From Nitrospirota bacterium (lineage in GTDB: Bacteria > Nitrospirota > Thermodesulfovibrionia > Thermodesulfovibrionales > Magnetobacteriaceae), in assembly GCA_015233265.1 (NCBI GenBank), contig JADFXZ010000096.1, positions 1-8,154 on the forward strand: a DNA stretch of 8,154 bases, read 5' to 3'. The first letter of the stretch is position 1. Each line of letters starts with the position of its first letter. Positions 4,918 through 8,154 of the stretch are shown one piece after another. Below the pieces are notes generated by a model. That model was not told the origin of the DNA and did not search any database. It worked only from the letters and a program-made list of their open reading frames with translations. Both the position numbers and the translations under genes were made by a program.

Positions 4918-6726
4918 ATGTCAGTGATAATGCGCTTGTGTAATAGTTTAAAGCTGATTTGTGCCGTGGTCATAAGTTTATCGATTGCAGCCCCGGCATG
5001 GGCGGCTGAGCCTTCGGCTGCCCTGAAGGGCAAGGTAATAGGCGGATATAGCAGCTTATCGGACAAGTTGACAAGCACTGGGGCGGTAAGGATTATCGTA
5101 AAACTTGGCACTCAATTCAAGCCGATGGGGGGCATATCGAAGCCTGAGGCCATAAGTCAGGCAAAGGCAATATCACAGGCTCAGGACAAATTGCTCTTAC
5201 GCTTAGCCTCATCGCCGATAGTCACTTACCACAAATTTAAATATATACCATACATTGCTATGACAGTGGGCAGTGATACGCTCAACGCCGTTGTTTCGAC
5301 GCCGGAGGTGGAGTCAATTGTGCAAGACCATCTATCTGCTGCCACCGCCGTTAACTGGGATATCTCAACCACAGGCGCTTCAAACGTCTGGTCGTATGGC
5401 TACGATGGCACAGGATATGCGGTGGCAGTCTTAGATACCGGAGTCGATAGCAGTCATCCCATGCTCAAAGGCAAGGTGATCGCTGAGGCCTGCTATTCCA
5501 CAAATGACTCATCGGTCTATGCCTCGTCGGTTTGTCCTGGCGGCGTGACAGATTCAACTGCGACCGGGGCTGCGATGCCGTATGCTGGCAACTGCCCAAT
5601 CAATCAGTGCGACCATGGGACATCTGTCGCCGGGTTTGCGGCAGGAAAGAATACGGGGCAGTCCTCCGGCGTTGCCAAAGGGGCGTCGCTGATTGCCATG
5701 CAGGTCTTTACACGGTTTGACTATGGCTGTCCATCATCTAACTCGTGTCTGTTGGCCTATAACAGCGACGTGATCAAGGGGCTTGAAAGGGTGTATGAAT
5801 TAAGCGCCTATTATCCGATAGCCGCGGTAAATATTAGTACCGCGGGCGGTCATTTTCAAACTAATTGCGATAACGAGTATTCGGCAATTAAGGCGATGGT
5901 CGATATACTGCGCACAGCTGGTATTACCACCGTAAGCGCCTCCGGCAATACCGGCTATATCGACGGGATAAACGGCCCGGCGTGCATCTCCACAGTTGTG
6001 AGCGTCGGCGCTACGACTAGTTCGGACACTGTGGCCTTTTTCTCTAACAGCGCTTCTTTTCTGAATATGCTTGCACCGGGTTATGAGATTACAGGTCCAA
6101 TTAGTAGTGGTAGATATATGTCGTGGGATGGGACTTCTATGGCCTCGCCGCATGTGGCGGGGGCGGTTGCGATATTAAAGCAGGCAAGGCCAAGCGCCTC
6201 TGTCTCAGACATTATCTATGCGCTTGAAAACACAGGTGTTCAGGTCTCAGACTATCGAAGTGGCATAATCAAACCGAGGCTTAACGTAAGTTCGGCAATT
6301 CAAAAACTGGCAGGGTCAGTCATATACTATATGCCCTATTTCCCCCTGGATAATACAACGCCGACATACTGCTGGGTCTCAAATAAGAGTGCTGTGGACG
6401 CAGCCGCCAAGATACAGATAATGTCAAGCAGCTCATCAATCCCGCCTACTCAAACGCCGCTATCTAAGACACTATCCTTTCCTGCCAAGCAGTCGAAGAT
6501 GATTACATTTAGCGGGACAACTATCACCGACGGCACTACCTCTATCGATATATCCACAGAGACAGGGTCAGGAAGTTCGACGGCATACTCGGCGGATGTG
6601 ACGTTCATATCCAGTGTGGCATTAAACTGCACCCAATTAGAGATGTCATGTTTTCAGGGCACGACAACCCCTAAGCGCAGCCTTGTGGGGTATACGTGCA
6701 ACGACGGCACCTACAGAAATTATTAA
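4918..6726 (+). CDS. Secreted subtilisin-like (S8) serine protease with C-terminal four-cysteine domain
   Basis: A 602-residue secreted subtilase. Order: Sec signal peptide (1-30, core CAVVISLSIAAPAWA); I9-like propeptide (~33-140, from VRIIVKLG to PEVESIVQDH); S8 catalytic domain (~150-465); unrecognised four-cysteine domain (469-602). The triad is complete: Asp173 in AVAVLDTGVDSSH, His233 in CDHGTSVAGF, Ser407 in DGTSMASPHVAG; oxyanion Asn344 lies in SASGNTG. Eight further catalytic-domain cysteines (192, 206, 226, 231, 271, 277, 317, 356), with the CPGG and CDHGT patterns of disulfide-rich secreted bacterial subtilases. It should be an active, self-processed endopeptidase outside the cytoplasm; the substrate is unknown. 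The start is ambiguous: ATG 4918 (GAGGG 9 nt upstream), GTG 4924 (AAAGGA 8 nt upstream) or ATG 4930, which gives a neater signal MRLCNSLKL. The gene lies 14 nt after the small gene, surely co-transcribed. A protease here, between flgI and flgJ, is not part of any flagellar operon I know. Confidence 0.93.
   Translation: MSVIMRLCNSLKLICAVVISLSIAAPAWAAEPSAALKGKVIGGYSSLSDKLTSTGAVRIIVKLGTQFKPMGGISKPEAISQAKAISQAQDKLLLRLASSPIVTYHKFKYIPYIAMTVGSDTLNAVVSTPEVESIVQDHLSAATAVNWDISTTGASNVWSYGYDGTGYAVAVLDTGVDSSHPMLKGKVIAEACYSTNDSSVYASSVCPGGVTDSTATGAAMPYAGNCPINQCDHGTSVAGFAAGKNTGQSSGVAKGASLIAMQVFTRFDYGCPSSNSCLLAYNSDVIKGLERVYELSAYYPIAAVNISTAGGHFQTNCDNEYSAIKAMVDILRTAGITTVSASGNTGYIDGINGPACISTVVSVGATTSSDTVAFFSNSASFLNMLAPGYEITGPISSGRYMSWDGTSMASPHVAGAVAILKQARPSASVSDIIYALENTGVQVSDYRSGIIKPRLNVSSAIQKLAGSVIYYMPYFPLDNTTPTYCWVSNKSAVDAAAKIQIMSSSSSIPPTQTPLSKTLSFPAKQSKMITFSGTTITDGTTSIDISTETGSGSSTAYSADVTFISSVALNCTQLEMSCFQGTTTPKRSLVGYTCNDGTYRNY
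6322..6723 (+). repeat. Copy 2 of duplicated four-cysteine domain
   Basis: Codons for residues 469-602 of the protease, beginning IYYMPYF directly after the catalytic domain's last helix (LNVSSAIQKLAG). Cysteines 485, 571, 578 and 594 are spaced 86, 7 and 16 residues apart, as in copy 1. The most conserved block is the C-terminal CTQL.MSC.QGT.TPKR.LVGYTC.DGTY pattern. Copies differ most in the Ser/Thr/Pro stretch following the KIQIM/VKIM strand. Confidence 0.9.
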
Positions 6727-6746
6727 ATGCCTGAGTTGTTATCGAT

Positions 6747-6782
6747 GGGAAATAATTTCGCGGCTGTGGGAATAATTTTCCC
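6747..6782. promoter_or_regulatory. Candidate activator sites for the flgJ sigma-54 promoter
   Basis: Two related palindromes: GAAATAATTTC (6749-6759, perfect around a central A, within GGGAAATAATTTCG) and GGGAATAATTTTCCC (6768-6782, 5-bp arms, 5-nt centre). Their centres are about 21 bp apart, two helical turns, and the second centre is about 50 bp upstream of the sigma-54 element. The same kinds of element occur upstream of flgF, about 32 bp apart and 60 bp from the promoter. I infer binding by a shared sigma-54 activator of the FleQ/FlrC/FlgR type. Confidence 0.45.
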
Positions 6783-6824
6783 TGTCAACGCAGGCGGTTT
6801 GTGCCGCAGGGGGCTGCAAGTGGC

Positions 6825-6840
6825 TGGCATGGTAATTGCA
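6825..6840 (+). promoter_or_regulatory. Sigma-54 (RpoN) promoter for flgJ-flgM-flgN-flgK
   Basis: TGGCATGGTAATTGCA matches TGGCACRNNNNTTGCW at all but one defined position (T for C at the end of the -24 box), with correct GG-to-GC spacing. The -12 half, GTAATTGCAA, is the same as in the flgF promoter. Predicted start is near 6851, leaving a leader of about 55 nt before the flgJ ATG. It restores flagellar control to the genes downstream of the inserted protease pair. Confidence 0.82.
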
Positions 6841-6856
6841 AGATATAATAACAGGC

Positions 6857-6871
6857 GGGGTCATCGACCCC
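6857..6871 (+). other. Leader hairpin upstream of flgJ
   Basis: GGGGTC and GACCCC form a 6-bp GC-rich stem around the 3-nt loop ATC, starting about 6 nt after the predicted sigma-54 transcription start. No T run follows, so it is not a terminator. It may stabilise the mRNA 5' end; this is inference only. Confidence 0.35.
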
Positions 6872-6905
6872 CCGGACGCACAGATGAGATTAAAGGGCGT
6901 GAGGC

Positions 6906-7253
6906 ATGGATTCAGTACAAGGGCCATTAGATTCTGTAAAGGGCATTGAGGCCCTAAGGGGCAAAAAAGACAGCGGCTCAATTGATACCGTCTCGAAAGA
7001 GGCTGAGTCGATATTTCTGCTTGAGCTGTTAAAGACAATGAGAAAGGGCGTGGGCAGCACATTTGGCAAGGGGCTTGGTGGAGACGTGTACATGAGCATG
7101 TTCGATACTGAGCTGTCTCGCATAATGGCGCAGCGAGGCACGGGAATCGGAAAGATATTTGCAAAGGAATTAACGAGATTATCTGAAAAAAATGGCGCTA
7201 ATAACCACACTGACTTAAAGAAGTCAGCAAAAAGTACCGATATAGCTTTATAA
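6906..7253 (+). CDS. flgJ: Rod-binding protein FlgJ, N-terminal domain only
   Basis: A 115-residue protein equal to the FlgJ rod-binding/rod-cap domain. Characteristic patterns are VSKEAESIFLLELLKTMRKG (~29-48), FGKGLGGDVYMSMFDTELSR (~53-72) and AQRGTGIGKIFAKELTRL (~75-92). The C-terminal muramidase domain of enteric FlgJ (which makes it about 310 residues) is absent, and the gene ends cleanly. This is usual in lineages that use a separate peptidoglycan hydrolase. No such hydrolase is in this window. AAAGGG at 6892-6897 lies 8 nt before the ATG. It is first gene after the second sigma-54 promoter. The end of the frame overlaps a candidate sigma-28 promoter for flgM. Confidence 0.88.
   Translation: MDSVQGPLDSVKGIEALRGKKDSGSIDTVSKEAESIFLLELLKTMRKGVGSTFGKGLGGDVYMSMFDTELSRIMAQRGTGIGKIFAKELTRLSEKNGANNHTDLKKSAKSTDIAL
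7210..7227. repeat. Inverted repeat over the candidate sigma-28 -35 element
   Basis: CTGACTT and AAGTCAG form a perfect 7-bp inverted repeat around AAAG, inside the 3' end of flgJ. The centre contains the TAAA of the proposed sigma-28 promoter. It could be an operator or a chance hairpin; there is no T run for a terminator. Confidence 0.4.
7216..7243 (+). promoter_or_regulatory. Candidate sigma-28 (FliA) promoter for flgM
   Basis: TAAA (7216-7219) and CCGATAT (7237-7243) are separated by 17 nt. Sigma-28 promoters read TAAA, then about 16 nt, then CCGATA(A/T), so the elements are excellent and the spacing is one base longer than usual. The predicted start is near 7250, giving a leader of about 60 nt before flgM at 7311. 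A sigma-28 promoter for flgM within the end of the preceding gene is well known in other flagellar systems and closes the FlgM/FliA feedback loop. Confidence 0.5.
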
Positions 7254-7310
7254 ACCATGTGCATGTTAGTTAACTATGTGCGGTTTAAGACTATGTTAAG
7301 GAGGTAACAT

Positions 7311-7586
7311 ATGAAGATTAACGGAAGTGTGCCACCTGACCCAACGCAGCTATATGGTACCGTAAAAAAGGTTGACAAGACCGCCGAGCCTGCGGCCTCA
7401 CCCGCCACAGACAGCGTAAAGCTTTCAACTAACGCGCGCACAATTGACGAGATGACAAGGGCGATTGCCCAGCTGCCCGATGTCAGAGACGATAAGATTA
7501 ACGAAATCAAAACATCTATCAGCAACGGTACGTACACTATTAATCCCAGTGCAATAGCTGGAAAAATAATTAACGAGATAGCGTGA
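7311..7586 (+). CDS. flgM: Anti-sigma-28 factor FlgM
   Basis: A 91-residue negative regulator that binds FliA (sigma-28) until the hook is complete and is then exported through the flagellum. It shows the family layout: MKINGS start, a disordered Pro/Ala-rich middle, then DSVKLSTNARTIDEMTRAIA (~34-53), the hallmark LPDVRDDKINEIKTSISNGTY (split as LPDVR and IK..I.NGTY, ~55-75) and IAGKIINEIA at the end. The ribosome binding site TAAGGAGGT (7297-7305) is near perfect with 5-nt spacing, the strongest in the window. The TGA overlaps the flgN GTG start by 4 nt. Confidence 0.93.
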   Translation: MKINGSVPPDPTQLYGTVKKVDKTAEPAASPATDSVKLSTNARTIDEMTRAIAQLPDVRDDKINEIKTSISNGTYTINPSAIAGKIINEIA

Positions 7587-8065
7587 AAACAGCAAACGAA
7601 ATAAAGAAGGTTCTCAGCCTTCAGATTGAAGGATATAAGGCGCTCTTTGAGCTTTTAAAAAAGGAGCGTGAGAATCTGGTCGATTTCAATGAACAAGGCG
7701 TTGAGACCCTGGCAAAAGAGAAGTACACACAGACTCTGAAGCTTAGGCTGCTTGAGGAGGAAAGGCTGAGGCTTATGAAAAAGCTAGTGACAGAGATTAA
7801 CGGTGTCCCGTCAAAAAACGGGCGGAAGTTGTCCGTCGATATGAATATAAATACGCTGGCTGAGATAACCGGCGATTCGGATTTCAATGGCATCCGGACA
7901 TTGTTAAAATCTCTCTTGCAAAGTATAGATGAACTAAATGAGTTTAATAAAGTATTGATAGATAGATCTTTTAAATACGTATGGAACAACATCAATTTCT
8001 TGAACCTGTATGGAGTGTATCCATCATTTGTTAACACAGGGGTTTTCCTTGCTAAGAAGGCTTAA
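7583..8065 (+). CDS. flgN: Flagellar export chaperone FlgN
   Basis: A 160-residue protein, mostly helical and rich in Leu, Glu and Lys, fitting the FlgN family of cytoplasmic chaperones for the hook-filament junction proteins FlgK and FlgL. Patterns: ALFELLKKERENLVDFN near the N-terminus (~20-36), a charged heptad-like helix TLKLRLLEEERLRLMKKL (~51-68), and RTLLKSLLQSIDELNEFNK (~105-123). Sequence in this family is poorly conserved, so position between flgM and flgK carries much of the call. It starts with GTG, inside a GTGA overlap with flgM and without a clear ribosome binding site, so translation probably depends on coupling to flgM. Confidence 0.85.
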   Translation: MKTANEIKKVLSLQIEGYKALFELLKKERENLVDFNEQGVETLAKEKYTQTLKLRLLEEERLRLMKKLVTEINGVPSKNGRKLSVDMNINTLAEITGDSDFNGIRTLLKSLLQSIDELNEFNKVLIDRSFKYVWNNINFLNLYGVYPSFVNTGVFLAKKA

Positions 8066-8067
8066 AG

Positions 8068-8154
8068 ATGGGACTGTCGTCATTGATGGACGTAGCAGCG
8101 TCGACCATATCGACGATGAGTCAGGCTCTAACCATAACGGGGACTAACAAATCC
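8068..8154 (+). CDS. flgK: Hook-filament junction protein FlgK, N-terminus (partial)
   Basis: The window ends after 29 codons. MGLSSLMDVAASTISTMSQA followed by LTITGTNKS matches the FlgK N-terminal helix (usually M-S-L-F..L..A..GL..Q..AL.VTG.NIAN). Here the NIAN of the usual motif reads NKS. AAGAAGG at 8054-8060, within the end of flgN, gives 7-nt spacing to the ATG, and only 2 nt separate it from the flgN stop. The order flgM-flgN-flgK supports the call; the rest lies beyond the right edge. Confidence 0.85.
   Translation, partial: MGLSSLMDVAASTISTMSQALTITGTNKS

Noticed and set aside
5800..6153. Minus-strand open frame of 117 codons inside the protease gene
   Set aside because: It lies opposite the conserved catalytic core, whose reading frame is certain, and its Cys/Arg-rich product looks like antisense noise. 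Other minus-strand frames in the window were rejected for the same reason.
4418..6730. Insertion-sequence or transposon origin for the protease pair
   Set aside because: I see no transposase, terminal inverted repeats or target duplication at the edges, and codon use resembles the flagellar genes. Gain by transfer remains possible but is not shown.
6727..6930. 67-codon open frame starting right after the protease stop
   Set aside because: It runs through the activator-like sites and the sigma-54 promoter and overlaps flgJ out of frame. It has no ribosome binding site and its composition is unlike a protein.
1..8154. CRISPR arrays, tRNA or rRNA genes
   Set aside because: No regularly spaced repeats and no cloverleaf or rRNA-like sequence were seen; the window is almost fully covered by protein genes.

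Overview
This window is a section of a flagellar gene cluster, read entirely on the + strand. In order it carries the 3' end of an unidentified gene, then flgF, flgG, flgA, flgH and flgI (rod, P-ring and L-ring). Two secreted-protein genes not known from flagellar operons follow, then flgJ (rod-binding part only), flgM, flgN and the first 29 codons of flgK. P- and L-ring genes imply a Gram-negative, outer-membrane-bearing bacterium. The gene order, moderate GC, frequent ATA, AGG and AGA codons and the sigma-54-type promoters resemble flagellar clusters of Nitrospirota or Desulfobacterota-like lineages. That placement is an inference and is not proven by the sequence.

Layout. Positions 1-145: C-terminus of a small helix-turn-helix-like protein. 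146-306: regulatory region with a perfect sigma-54 -24/-12 element at 249-264. 307-4325: flgF-flgG-flgA-flgH-flgI, tightly packed. 4326-4420: a gap with a good TTGACA/AATAAT promoter and a hairpin predicted to lie at the very 5' end of its transcript. 4421-6726: a 160-residue secreted four-cysteine protein and a 602-residue secreted subtilisin-like protease. 6727-6905: a second regulatory region with a near-perfect sigma-54 element at 6825-6840. 6906-8154: flgJ-flgM-flgN-flgK, with a candidate sigma-28 promoter inside the end of flgJ that would drive flgM-flgN-flgK.

How it works together. The flg genes build the distal and proximal rod, its bushings (P- and L-rings) and the hook-filament junction. 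FlgM is the anti-sigma-28 checkpoint and FlgN the chaperone for FlgK/FlgL. The promoter set fits a sigma-54 to sigma-28 hierarchy: sigma-54 for rod and ring genes, sigma-28 as a second input at flgM.

The main novelty is the insert between flgI and flgJ. The small protein, after its signal peptide, is almost nothing but a free copy of the protease's C-terminal domain. The two copies align without gaps over 134 residues, about 63% identical by my hand count, with four cysteines at identical spacing. A secreted protease and a stand-alone copy of its accessory domain, with their own promoter inside a flagellar operon, look like an undescribed two-gene module. I do not recognise the four-cysteine domain.
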